DNA from: JAXDLW01 sp046262515
Lineage (GTDB): Bacteria > Chloroflexota > Dormibacteria > DASZGP01
DNA: 21,765 nt
NCBI GenBank assembly: GCA_046262515.1
Contig: JBHEMP010000115.1
Location: 1 to 21,765 of the forward strand
Direction: 5' to 3'
The notes beneath the pieces are model-generated. The model was not told the DNA's origin, ran no database searches, and saw only the letters and a list, made by a program, of their open reading frames with translations. The translations under genes were made by a program, and so were the position numbers. Position 1 is the first letter of the stretch. Each line of letters starts with the position of its first letter. Below are positions 12,721-20,325 of this stretch, in pieces.

Positions 12721-14313
12721 CTAGTCGGCGTGCTTCGCGTGCCCGTTGGACGGCGGCGGCGCGACCGAGGTCACAACCTCCATCAGGCTTCCACTCCCGG
12801 GAGTGGCCGAGGTCGCCCGCTTACCCGCAGGCGCCACCCGGCGTCGTGCCGCCGCCCGTGTGCGCGCCCCGCCGGCATTCGCGGCCACGGTCGGCCTGGT
12901 CGCCACAAGGGGCTTCGCCGGCACCGGGACCGCGCCGGCTGAGCGCGCGAGACGCAGGTATTCCTGGATACCGTCCTCGATCCCCTTGGTCAGGACACCG
13001 ATGTCCTCGGTCGTGTCGTAGTCACCGGTGACGCCGAAATTCATACCGCCCAGGTAAGAGAAAATCGCGATGGCGATGCGCACGTTGCCCTGGATCGGGA
13101 CGTAGGGGTAGGCCTCGATCAGCTGACGGCCCTGGATGTAGAGCGGCACCTGCGGTCCCGGGACATTGGTTGTGATCGTGTTGAGCGTTCGCTGAGGCAT
13201 GCGGCTGGCCAGCCTGGTGCCGATTGCCAGCAGCATGGGGGGCGCGAAACCACCCATCTTGACCAGGGAATCGCCGGCGACGGCCATCTTTGACTGTTTG
13301 AGGCCGTCCATCTGCGCGCGGATAAGCTCGAGCCGCTCCAGCGGGTCGGCCACGCCCACCGGCAGCCCGGGGAACATGCCCGAGACCCGGTTGTTGTGAA
13401 CGTTTTTCTCCTCCGCGCTGCGGACGGACACGGGCACCAGGGTCCGCACCACGCGCCCCTCGAGATCCGCGCCCCGGCTCTGCAACAGAGCGCGGAATCC
13501 GGTGGTGATCACGGCGAGCACGACATCGTTGACCGTGGCAGGGAAGGCGGTGCGGATGGTCTTGATGTCCGCCAGGGAAGACTTCGCCCAGCTCCAGCGG
13601 CGATGTGGGCCGATGGGTCCGTTGAGGTCGACGTTCTTGTTCGTGATCATCGAGGCGTAGGCCTCAAGGCTGCGCCGGACGTCGCCGAGGCTCATACCGC
13701 CGGGCAGGGGCGAGCGCGCCAGCGCAGGCAGCCCCCGGAGGGCCTCGAGGGGCTCGACAAGCCGATCGAGGGTGGCGTCGGCGAGGACCTCGATCGTGCC
13801 CGGCTCGCGGTCAGGGTTCCAGGGTTCGATGACCGGGTCGGCGGGCGTCGGGTTGGTGTCGAGGATCACCTGCAAAAGGTCCGCACCGCTGACGCCGTCG
13901 ACCATGCAGTGGTGAACCTTCGAGATCAATGCCCAGCGGTTTTCCCGCAGACCCTCAACGATCCACATCTCCCACAGTGGCTTGGCACGGTCGAGGTTCT
14001 GTGCGAACACCCTCCCCGCCACGTTGCGCAACTGGTCCTCGCCACCCGGACGGGGGACCGCGGTGTGGCGGATGTGGTACAGGATCTGGAAGTTGGGGTC
14101 ATCCACCCAGACGGGCCGCCCGAGCTGGAAGGGCACCATGCGTACCTTCTGGCGGTAGCGCGGTACGAGTGGCAGCTTGCTGGCCACCATGCGAACGACG
14201 TCACCGTAGGTGGGCGCCGGGCCCTCGAATATCGCGACGCTGCCGATGTGCATCGGGTTCTTGCCGTCCTCTATCGCGAGGAACGACGCGTCAAGCGGGT
14301 TCATCCTATCCAT
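12721..14313 (-). CDS. WS/DGAT: wax ester synthase / diacylglycerol acyltransferase
   Basis: WS/DGAT transfers acyl-CoA to fatty alcohols or diacylglycerol, making wax esters or triacylglycerol for storage, usually at the inner face of the membrane. The protein has 530 residues. MNPLDASFLAIED opens the family sequence, PLWEMWIVEGL (112-122) precedes the active-site HHCMVDG (134-140, motif HHxxxDG), and NDVVLAVITTGFRALL and TNVPGPQVPLYIQGRQL are the later family motifs. About 70 residues after the conserved core are Ala/Arg/Pro-rich and likely disordered, longer than usual. ATG 14313 is chosen because GGAGG lies seven bases before it; TTG 14319 lacks such a site. It diverges from the alpha/beta hydrolase gene with 78 bases between starts, suggesting linked neutral-lipid metabolism. 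Confidence 0.95.
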   Translation of the reverse strand: MDRMNPLDASFLAIEDGKNPMHIGSVAIFEGPAPTYGDVVRMVASKLPLVPRYRQKVRMVPFQLGRPVWVDDPNFQILYHIRHTAVPRPGGEDQLRNVAGRVFAQNLDRAKPLWEMWIVEGLRENRWALISKVHHCMVDGVSGADLLQVILDTNPTPADPVIEPWNPDREPGTIEVLADATLDRLVEPLEALRGLPALARSPLPGGMSLGDVRRSLEAYASMITNKNVDLNGPIGPHRRWSWAKSSLADIKTIRTAFPATVNDVVLAVITTGFRALLQSRGADLEGRVVRTLVPVSVRSAEEKNVHNNRVSGMFPGLPVGVADPLERLELIRAQMDGLKQSKMAVAGDSLVKMGGFAPPMLLAIGTRLASRMPQRTLNTITTNVPGPQVPLYIQGRQLIEAYPYVPIQGNVRIAIAIFSYLGGMNFGVTGDYDTTEDIGVLTKGIEDGIQEYLRLARSAGAVPVPAKPLVATRPTVAANAGGARTRAAARRRVAPAGKRATSATPGSGSLMEVVTSVAPPPSNGHAKHAD

Positions 14314-14379
14314 GCCCAATCCTCCACCAGCGGCGCTCGAAGTCTAGGACCTAGCCGGGATCCTTGACGGCCCGCGCAG

Positions 14380-14385
14380 ACTAAT
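14380..14385 (+). promoter_or_regulatory. -10-like hexamer for the alpha/beta hydrolase
   Basis: ACTAAT (4/6 to TATAAT) ends six bases before ATG 14392, with no Shine-Dalgarno. A TTGACG at 14364-14369 is only 10 bases away and so cannot serve as its -35. Confidence 0.35.
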
Positions 14386-14391
14386 CGGTGA

Positions 14392-15147
14392 ATGCAGGGC
14401 CGTAACCAGTTCATGGGCCGCTGGTATCCACTTCCACCCCTCTGGCTGGAAGGGCGCGCAGGCCTTGAGTACGCCCGGCTGCTCCGTTCGTCAGTCTTCT
14501 CCGGTGCGGGCGTGGCCCCGGGCGAGGGCCGACCGGTGATGCTGATACCGGGCTTTTTGGCCGGCGACCGGTCCCTGGACGTGATGCGCGGCTGGCTGCG
14601 ACGTAGTGGGTACCGGCCTCTACGGTCGGGCATCAACCTCAACATCGAGTCCTCGGAGCTCCTGGTGCAGCGGATCGGCGCCCGCCTCGCCGCGGATTAC
14701 CGGCGGCACGGCAGGCGGGTCATCTTGATCGGCCAGAGCCGCGGCGGGGTGCTTGCCTTTGGGGTTGCCGGCAGGTTCCCGAAGATGGTCGACTGCGTGG
14801 TCACCCTGGGCAGTCCCCTCGCGGACCCCCTGGATGTTCACCCATCGACGATGGCTGCGGTGCACGTGGCGCGCCTGCTGCACACAATACGCCGCGGGCC
14901 GAAGGGACTGGACATCCGCTTTGACGATGAGCTAAAGAACCCCGTCACCGTCCCCGTGACTTCCATTTACTCGAACAGCGATGGCATCGTCAATGGCCGC
15001 GCCTGCCGGAGACCGGACGTCGAGAGCATTGAAGTTGGAGGCAGCAACGTGGGCATGGCGCTCAACCCCAGGGTTTACGAGCAGGTCGCTCGCCTCCTGG
15101 GTGGGCGCTCCACGCTGGACGTTACGAGCCCAGGTGCATCCCGTTGA
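14392..15147 (+). CDS. Alpha/beta hydrolase, lipase-like, catalytic His replaced by Asn
   Basis: This 251-aa alpha/beta-hydrolase-fold protein is related to actinobacterial lipase/PGAP1-like esterases. It shows PVMLIPGFLAGDRS (oxyanion region), the nucleophile elbow IGQSRGG with Ser116, TLGSPLADP, and the acidic residue Asp197 in IYSNSDGIVNGRAC. The region where the family normally has its catalytic His ('SSHxGMxxNPxVY') reads GGSNVGMALNPRVY, so Asn219 stands in the His position. Either activity is lost and the protein only binds its ligand, or another His acts. There is no signal peptide. ATG 14392 has no Shine-Dalgarno and is apparently leaderless. It diverges from WS/DGAT, suggesting a role in neutral-lipid turnover or regulation. 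Its last 26 bases overlap the convergent small gene. Confidence 0.85.
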   Translation: MQGRNQFMGRWYPLPPLWLEGRAGLEYARLLRSSVFSGAGVAPGEGRPVMLIPGFLAGDRSLDVMRGWLRRSGYRPLRSGINLNIESSELLVQRIGARLAADYRRHGRRVILIGQSRGGVLAFGVAGRFPKMVDCVVTLGSPLADPLDVHPSTMAAVHVARLLHTIRRGPKGLDIRFDDELKNPVTVPVTSIYSNSDGIVNGRACRRPDVESIEVGGSNVGMALNPRVYEQVARLLGGRSTLDVTSPGASR

Positions 15148-15361
15148 TGAAGCTTTCCCAGCAGACCCGGTTCCCGGCGAGGTTCAGCTCGTAACGCATC
15201 ATTGCGATCTTCCGCTCGGGTCCGCAGACGCGCAGCACCCAGAGGCCATCGCAGTCAGCGCATTCCGCAAGGGTCGCGCGACAGCCCTCGGAACGCAGGT
15301 CCTGGGCGGCCGCCAGGCCCCAGTCTCGGCGGGGTAGGCGGATATCGATGCTGTCCTCCAC
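15122..15361 (-). CDS. Small cysteine-containing protein, unknown function
   Basis: This 79-aa soluble protein is not recognised. It contains four cysteines, three of them in ECADCDGLWVLRVCGPE (Cys-x2-Cys and a further Cys), and a C-terminal part (RYELNLAGNRVCWESF) that looks like a small beta sheet. Metal binding is possible but unproven. The frame stays open to 15427, but its first codons lie inside the yceI terminator, so GTG 15361 is preferred; CAGAAT ends exactly six bases before it. The stop lies inside the 3' end of the hydrolase gene (26-base convergent overlap). Whether it is expressed is uncertain. Confidence 0.55.
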   Translation of the reverse strand: MEDSIDIRLPRRDWGLAAAQDLRSEGCRATLAECADCDGLWVLRVCGPERKIAMMRYELNLAGNRVCWESFINGMHLGS

Positions 15362-15367
15362 CCGGCC

Positions 15368-15373
15368 ATTCTG
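15368..15373 (-). promoter_or_regulatory. -10-like hexamer for the 79-aa gene
   Basis: On the minus strand CAGAAT (4/6 to TATAAT) ends six bases before GTG 15361 with no Shine-Dalgarno, the same geometry as at 5556, 8907 and 14392. Confidence 0.35.
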
Positions 15374-15419
15374 TCTCAGCAGGTGGGGAACGGCAAGCAG
15401 GCGACCAAAGAGAACTAAA

Positions 15420-15441
15420 GGGCGCACCGGACGGTGCGCCC
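15420..15441 (-). terminator. Rho-independent-type terminator of yceI
   Basis: GGGCGCACC and GGTGCGCCC pair perfectly around GGAC, extending to 10 bp if a two-base loop is allowed. On the minus strand the stem is followed by TTTAGTTCTCTTT, a T-rich tail that is rare in this GC-rich window. It ends 18 bases after the yceI stop and is the best terminator seen here. Confidence 0.75.
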
Positions 15442-15459
15442 CTTACCGAACTCGAGTGC

Positions 15460-16020
15460 TCAGACGGACTCCGCCTGCGCCTCCTGCTCGACGGCGGCCT
15501 TGCTCTCGGCCAGCTGGCCCTCGATCTCGAGCTTCACCTTGTCGCCGACCAGCAGTCCGCCGGCGGCCTGGACAGGGACGTTCCACTTCAGGCCGAAGTC
15601 GCCGCGGCTGATGCTTCCGTACAGGCTCCCACCGATCTTGCGATTGCCGTAGGGGTCGTTCCCTTCGCCGGCAAACTCGCCATCCAGTTCCACCTCGCGG
15701 GTGACGTCGCGGATGGTCAGGTCGCCCGTGACCTTGAGGTTCTCCCCAGCTGCGGTGACCCGCTTGACGCTGAAGGTGATGTGCGGGTACGTCTCGGCGT
15801 CGAAGAAGTCGGCGCTGCGCAAGTGGGTATCGCGGTCCGGCTGGCCGGTCTCGATGCTCGATGCGTCGATGCGAATGGTCCCGGTGGCGGCGGTCAGGTT
15901 GCCAGGGTCCACGTCGACGGTCCCCTCGACGCGGGTGAATTTGCCGCGTACGGTGGAGAGCCCCATGTGCTTTACGGCGAAGCCAACAGTGGTGTGCGCG
16001 TCGTCAATGGTCCAAGTCAT
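15460..16020 (-). CDS. YceI family lipid/isoprenoid-binding-like protein
   Basis: YceI proteins form a lipocalin-like beta barrel that holds polyisoprenoids such as octaprenyl chains. The 186-aa sequence starts directly with TWTIDDAHTTVGFAVKHMGLSTVRGKF, the family's first strands, then has ASSIETGQPDRDTHLRSADFFDAETYP (split across strands), the family's hallmark block, and TGDLTIRDVTREVELDGEF. There is no signal peptide, so it is probably cytoplasmic, unlike the periplasmic proteobacterial type. The C-terminal 20 residues are Glu/Ala-rich. The start is certain: GGGAGG lies seven bases before ATG 16020. A strong terminator follows. It diverges from the glycosyltransferase gene across 161 bases. 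Confidence 0.94.
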   Translation of the reverse strand: MTWTIDDAHTTVGFAVKHMGLSTVRGKFTRVEGTVDVDPGNLTAATGTIRIDASSIETGQPDRDTHLRSADFFDAETYPHITFSVKRVTAAGENLKVTGDLTIRDVTREVELDGEFAGEGNDPYGNRKIGGSLYGSISRGDFGLKWNVPVQAAGGLLVGDKVKLEIEGQLAESKAAVEQEAQAESV

Positions 16021-16077
16021 GTCAATACCTCCCGGTAAATAGGTCTAGTCACCCTTTCAACCGGAGGTCCGCCGGTG

Positions 16078-16108
16078 TTGTTCCCTGCTCTCCGTAATTA
16101 GGTAGAGG
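16078..16108 (+). promoter_or_regulatory. Operator-like dyad in a MerR-style promoter of the glycosyltransferase gene
   Basis: CTCTCCGTAATTAGGTAGAG (16088-16107) is a 20-base imperfect palindrome with 16 symmetric positions, CTCTnCnTAATTAnGnAGAG. It lies between TTGTTC (16078-16083) and TAGAGG (16103-16108), separated by 19 bases, the overlong spacer of MerR-family promoters. The AT centre is unusual for this GC content. No regulator gene of that family is adjacent. Confidence 0.45.
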
Positions 16109-16181
16109 TCTGAGTAAGGACACGGGTGCGGGGAGGCCCAATAGGACGCACGCTGAAGCTCCGCCCAACAGGAGGACAACG

Positions 16182-17351
16182 ATGCGCATTCTTTTCACCA
16201 CCATCCCCGGTTCCGGCCACTTCAACCCGATGGTCCCGCTGGCACGGGCCATGGTCTCCCGCGGCCATGAGGTGACGTTCGCCTCATCGCCGGCCTGGAC
16301 TCCCAGGGTGGAGGCGGCCGGCTTCCAGAACATCCCCTGCGGGCCGTCGTGGGTGGAGTCGATGGCGGACCCGGTGATGCAGGAGATTCTCCGCAAGGAC
16401 TTCTTCGCGGAATTGTCGCGCATGGGCATGGTTGAGGATGTGCTGCGGGCGGCGCGCACCGTGGAGGCTGACCTGGTCGCATTCGAAGGCGCCGAGATCG
16501 GTGGACTGCTGGCGGGCGCGATGCTGGATGTCCCGACCGTGATGGTGTCCCCGGCGGCGGGGAAGATGTGGCGCGAGATGACTCGTGACAGGATCGCGCG
16601 AGCCGCCTCAGAGCATGGTCTTGACGGCGGGAGGGTCGCCTCCGACGACTTCCCGCTGGCATACATCGACCGCACGCCGCCGGCGCTGGAAATGCCGGGC
16701 TTTGTGCCGTACCCCAACCTTGTGAATACCCGGCCAGAGCAGTACGACGGCGGTGGTGAGGTCCCCGCGTGGCTGGACGACCTCACTGATAAACCAATCG
16801 TCTACGTCACGCTTGGGACCGTGTTCAACGGCAACCTCCCGTTGTTCCAGCTCGTCATATCCGCGCTGGCGGCTGAGCCCTATAACGTGGTCGTCGCAAC
16901 GGGCGCCGGAGTGCCGGCGTCGGCCTTTGGAGAACTGCCGACTAACGTCCGCCTGGGAGGCTACCTCCCGCAGTCCCTGGTCGCGGCACGGTCCGCGGCC
17001 GTCCTCTGCCACGGGGGATACAACACGGTTATCTCGGCGATGAGCGCCGGCGTGCCGATGTACGCCATCCCCATGGGCGCGGACCAACCCTATAACGCGG
17101 AGCGGGTGGCGGCGGCGGGGGCCGGGCTCCATGCGGCGATACACGACGGACCGCCAGTGGCCGGCCCCCCGCCTTTCACGCCGCCGGCGCCGGGCGAGGT
17201 GCGCGACGCGGTGCGGCGCCTCCTGGAGGATCCCTCCTTCAAAGCAGGCGCCGAGCGTGTCGCCGCGGAAATCGCGGCGATGCCACCGGTGGTCACCGCG
17301 GTGGAACGAATCGAGGTCCTGGTGCGGGAGCGGGCGGCGATCGGCGTCTAG
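16182..17351 (+). CDS. MGT-type GT1 glycosyltransferase
   Basis: Family GT1 enzymes with this layout move a sugar from a UDP- or TDP-sugar to a small lipophilic acceptor such as a macrolide, flavonoid, sterol or carotenoid. The 389-aa GT-B protein has the N-terminal acceptor domain MRILFTTIPGSGHFNPMVPL with the catalytic-base His13, and the C-terminal donor motif HGGYNTVISAMSAGVPMYAI plus PMGADQPYNAERV (about residues 277-309). VYVTLGTVFNG marks the linker to the second domain. The start is certain: AGGAGG lies six bases before ATG 16182. The natural acceptor cannot be told from sequence; detoxification of an antibiotic and decoration of a pigment or lipid are both possible. It converges on the LuxR-like gene, and a 20-base dyad upstream suggests ligand-induced control. 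Confidence 0.9.
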   Translation: MRILFTTIPGSGHFNPMVPLARAMVSRGHEVTFASSPAWTPRVEAAGFQNIPCGPSWVESMADPVMQEILRKDFFAELSRMGMVEDVLRAARTVEADLVAFEGAEIGGLLAGAMLDVPTVMVSPAAGKMWREMTRDRIARAASEHGLDGGRVASDDFPLAYIDRTPPALEMPGFVPYPNLVNTRPEQYDGGGEVPAWLDDLTDKPIVYVTLGTVFNGNLPLFQLVISALAAEPYNVVVATGAGVPASAFGELPTNVRLGGYLPQSLVAARSAAVLCHGGYNTVISAMSAGVPMYAIPMGADQPYNAERVAAAGAGLHAAIHDGPPVAGPPPFTPPAPGEVRDAVRRLLEDPSFKAGAERVAAEIAAMPPVVTAVERIEVLVRERAAIGV

Positions 17352-17380
17352 CGGGCGGATGCCTAGGGGAGGTCGCCCGC
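17351..17380. terminator. Hairpin between convergent glycosyltransferase and LuxR genes
   Basis: GCGGGCG (17351-17357) and CGCCCGC (17374-17380) are perfect inverted repeats around a 16-base loop that spans the end of the minus-strand gene. The position fits a shared terminator, but there is no T run. Confidence 0.3.
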
Positions 17381-19369
17381 GGCCCGGGCGCGCGTCACCC
17401 AGGCGGCGACCTGCGCGCGGTTGTCCAGGCCGAGCTTGTTCATGCAGTTCAGGACGTGGTTCTCGACCGTGCGCACAGACAGGTGAAGGCGATCCGCGAC
17501 CGCCCGGTTGGTGAGGCCGCCGGAGACCAGTATGGCGACCTCGAGCTCGCGCGCCGAGAGGGGATGTGCCTGGCCCGCGATCAGCCGCGCGCGGAGACTG
17601 GCGATGCTACGCATAAGTGGACGCATGCCGAGTTCCGTGGCCTCCCGTTCGGCTGCGTCCAAAAGAGGTAGGGCCCGTTCGCGGTCATGGACGTGGCCCC
17701 GCCGCAGCATGCCGCGCGCCCAGCCATACCTCGTCAGGGCCGCGGCAGGCCGGTCACCAAACTCGATGTTTCGCCGTAGGGCGCGCGCGAAGTCGGCCTC
17801 CATACGCTCCCAGTGGGCGGCCAGGGCTGCCAGCTCACCCAGGTATAAGCTGACGCTCCCTGGGGAGGCCGCCTGCCCGCTGGCGGCTACCGCCACCTGC
17901 TCGGCATAGGGTTCGAGCAGGCGATACAACTCCTCCGCGACATCCGTGCGCGCAAGTTCATACGCGGTCACGGCAAGCGCCCAGTAGGTCGGCACCGCGA
18001 GGTCGTGTTCGAAGACCTGGTCGCGGGCGGCCCAGCCGCGCTCAAAGAGGATGGCCGCCTTCTCAAGTTCGCCTCGAATGGCTGCCTCCATCGCGGGGTA
18101 GACGGCCATCGCCTCGCTCCCCTGCGGGTAATCCGCGACGCGAAAGTCCCCCGCCTCGCCGAGCGCGGTGAGGCTGGCGAGGTAGCTGCGCTGGATGCGG
18201 TGGACAAACATCCCCATCTGGTGGCCGCCACGCTCTGCCAACTCCAGCGCCTCGTCGGCGAGCCGGAAAGCATCGGCGAAGCGCCCTTCCACCTGCGCCA
18301 GCGCGGCGCGGGCGTTGCGCGCTTTCCAGGTCGCCAGTCCGTCGTTGCGTGCCTGGCCATGTTCCTCCAGGCGCGCGATGGCGTCGTCCAGCGCTGGTCG
18401 TCGACCCAGTTGCCAGAGCGCGTCGAGGCGCCACGACAGCGGCCAGCGGAGGTACTCCTCCAAGCCCGCCTCAACCGCGAGGCTCTCAAGGCGATCGGCC
18501 AGTTCAAGACGTTCCCTCACCCTGCCGGGACCAGCGTGCGCCATCTGCATTGCGTGCAGACACTCGACGATCGCCCTCGGGTCACCGCAGTCATCGGCGA
18601 TCATCAGCGCTGCACGCGCGGCCGCGAGGTCCGCCGCCTGGTGGCTGAGCTGGGCTACCAACATCACCTGCTGGGCCAGGGCGCGAGCCTGCAGGGGGGT
18701 GCCATCGGGCAGGGCGGGGAGAGCCTCCCGGAGCGCATCGAGCATTTCCGCGCACAGGTCACGATCGTCGATTCCGCGCACCACCAGTGCCGACTCCGCG
18801 AGGAGCGGCATGTCCACAAAGCGGCGGGCGCTGCGCGCCACCTCCCGGCAGACGTCCATCGCGGCGCCATATAGGCCGGCCCGATAGAGGGCCCGGGCGC
18901 GACTGAGAGCCAGTTCGTCGGCCCGGGGGTTATGGGCGGCCCGGGCCAGGGTCACGGCCTCCTGGAGCACGTCCGCGGCGGTGATCCAGTCGTGGGCGCG
19001 TAGAGGGGCGCCGGCCGCCGCCTCGATTCCGTCCAGCACAGACTCGGCCCCGAGGATCGCAACCGCGCCGGCGCGCTGACGCGCGATGCCGGCCAGGTCC
19101 TGCGGCCGCACCCGCTCCAGCACCGCGGCCGCATGGGCATGCGCGCGGGCCCTGCGCTCCAGACCCATGCAGTTATAGACCTGCGCGCGCGTGGCGCTGT
19201 CCAGCCTTATTCCGCCGCCGTCGAGCACGACCCAGCCGGCCCGCTCGGCGTCGTCGAGGTGGGTCAATAGCTCTGGGCCCGGCAGCCCGGTGATCTCAGC
19301 TGCCAGGCCCAGGTCCAGGTCCCCCTCGAAGACGCTAAGCGCCTCCAGGTGCGCATCATGTCCGGCCAT
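17363..19369 (-). CDS. LAL-like LuxR-family regulator lacking the ATPase domain
   Basis: This 668-aa protein ends in a LuxR/GerE helix-turn-helix (about 605-668): LSARELEVAILVSGGLTNRAVADRLHLSVRTVENHVLNC is split by family into the recognition helix VRTVENHVL. Before it are some 500 residues of helical repeats typical of the tetratricopeptide-like region of MalT/LAL regulators. The N-terminus (HLEALSVFEGDLDLGLAAEITGLPGPELLTHLDDAERAGWV) corresponds to the winged-helix region that normally follows the AAA/NACHT ATPase. No Walker A or B motif exists, and an in-frame TAA six codons upstream of ATG 19369 excludes a longer frame. It is therefore a naturally shortened LAL. TACTGT ends seven bases before the ATG and there is no Shine-Dalgarno. 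Its target genes are unknown. Confidence 0.9.
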   Translation of the reverse strand: MAGHDAHLEALSVFEGDLDLGLAAEITGLPGPELLTHLDDAERAGWVVLDGGGIRLDSATRAQVYNCMGLERRARAHAHAAAVLERVRPQDLAGIARQRAGAVAILGAESVLDGIEAAAGAPLRAHDWITAADVLQEAVTLARAAHNPRADELALSRARALYRAGLYGAAMDVCREVARSARRFVDMPLLAESALVVRGIDDRDLCAEMLDALREALPALPDGTPLQARALAQQVMLVAQLSHQAADLAAARAALMIADDCGDPRAIVECLHAMQMAHAGPGRVRERLELADRLESLAVEAGLEEYLRWPLSWRLDALWQLGRRPALDDAIARLEEHGQARNDGLATWKARNARAALAQVEGRFADAFRLADEALELAERGGHQMGMFVHRIQRSYLASLTALGEAGDFRVADYPQGSEAMAVYPAMEAAIRGELEKAAILFERGWAARDQVFEHDLAVPTYWALAVTAYELARTDVAEELYRLLEPYAEQVAVAASGQAASPGSVSLYLGELAALAAHWERMEADFARALRRNIEFGDRPAAALTRYGWARGMLRRGHVHDRERALPLLDAAEREATELGMRPLMRSIASLRARLIAGQAHPLSARELEVAILVSGGLTNRAVADRLHLSVRTVENHVLNCMNKLGLDNRAQVAAWVTRARAAGDLP

Positions 19370-19376
19370 TTGCCAG

Positions 19377-19382
19377 ACAGTA
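19377..19382 (-). promoter_or_regulatory. -10-like hexamer for the LuxR-family gene
   Basis: On the minus strand TACTGT ends seven bases before ATG 19369. No Shine-Dalgarno is present, so a leaderless transcript is plausible; the match to TATAAT is only 3/6. Confidence 0.3.
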
Positions 19383-19407
19383 AACCCTTAGCCGGGATCC
19401 ACCCGTC

Positions 19408-20256
19408 TTAGGAGGCGGTGAGCTTGCCCTCCATGCCATTCCCGCGGTGACCGGGGATCGCGCAGAAGTACGTATATGTCCCTGCCGACCTGAGGTTCAG
19501 AACCGCGGCGACAGTGGAGTTCGCGGGGATGGGGTATGAGTAGTGCTTGCCCTGGAGGTCGATGTCAAACGTGTGCTCGGCGTTGTCCTTGTTGACCAGG
19601 TACACGGTGGCGGCGCCCGTCTTGAAGGTCAGGGAGGACTGCACAAACCTGGCGTCCTTGCTCGTCAGCTCTGCGGGCGCCTGGACCGGCGCGGACTCAA
19701 CACCATTGGCGACCCCCCCGCCCACCGCCGGCCTGGCCTGTACAGCTCGGTAGGCCATTGCACTCATGTAGGTGGCTCCCACGATGGCGCCCGCCGCGAG
19801 GATGGCGAGTGCCTCGCCCAGTGGAGCGCGGAAGGCGGGGACCAAATCGGTGCGACGGCGCGCCTCGATGAAGGCGGTGACGCCCGCGATGGTACCGGCG
19901 ACGCCCAGAGTCAGTCCCAGCAGGCCCTCCGCCTGGTGGCTGGTGGCGATGGGATCGGTGAGGCCGCCCACTATGAAGGGGAAACTTGTAGCCGTGCTGA
20001 GGCCGAGCACGATTCCGCCAACGAGATTGGGCCAGGGTCGCCGGACCAGGAACACCAAAGCAGTGCTGATCACCGTCAGGACGGTGAACACCGCCACCGG
20101 CGGAATGAACCTCTCGGAGAGAGTCTTGGCATAGACCAGGATCGAGGCGATCAGCGCGACTCGCACCGCCCACATCGCCATCGTCTTTGGTCGGTTCGCG
20201 GTCGAGCCCGGGTCGCCGGCCACAGTGGTCGGGCCGGCGCTTGCTGCCAATGCCAT
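19408..20256 (-). CDS. Membrane-anchored cupredoxin (type-1 copper) protein
   Basis: The 282-aa protein has about five membrane helices (about 28-43, 52-71, 78-98, 110-130, 146-168) followed by a linker and an extracytoplasmic cupredoxin domain (about 200-282). Type-1 copper ligands are visible: His228 in AEHTFDI, then Cys265, His270 and Met275 in FCAIPGHRGNGM, the C-x4-H-x4-M arrangement of plastocyanin-like domains. It is likely to carry electrons, or copper, at the outer membrane face, perhaps for an oxidase or nitrite/nitrous-oxide-type reductase, but no such partner is in the window. ATG 20256 is chosen because AGGAGG lies nine bases upstream; the frame stays open to 20325 without similarity. 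It diverges from proline iminopeptidase. Confidence 0.9.
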   Translation of the reverse strand: MALAASAGPTTVAGDPGSTANRPKTMAMWAVRVALIASILVYAKTLSERFIPPVAVFTVLTVISTALVFLVRRPWPNLVGGIVLGLSTATSFPFIVGGLTDPIATSHQAEGLLGLTLGVAGTIAGVTAFIEARRRTDLVPAFRAPLGEALAILAAGAIVGATYMSAMAYRAVQARPAVGGGVANGVESAPVQAPAELTSKDARFVQSSLTFKTGAATVYLVNKDNAEHTFDIDLQGKHYSYPIPANSTVAAVLNLRSAGTYTYFCAIPGHRGNGMEGKLTAS

Positions 20257-20325
20257 GTCTCTGTCCCTCCTGGTTGAATGAGTGCGCCCCGCGATCGGTG
20301 CGCATTCTGACTGACGTGAGTTCAC

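Noticed and set aside
13396..14367. 323-aa open frame on the plus strand
   Set aside because: It is antisense to WS/DGAT and has no recognisable motif.
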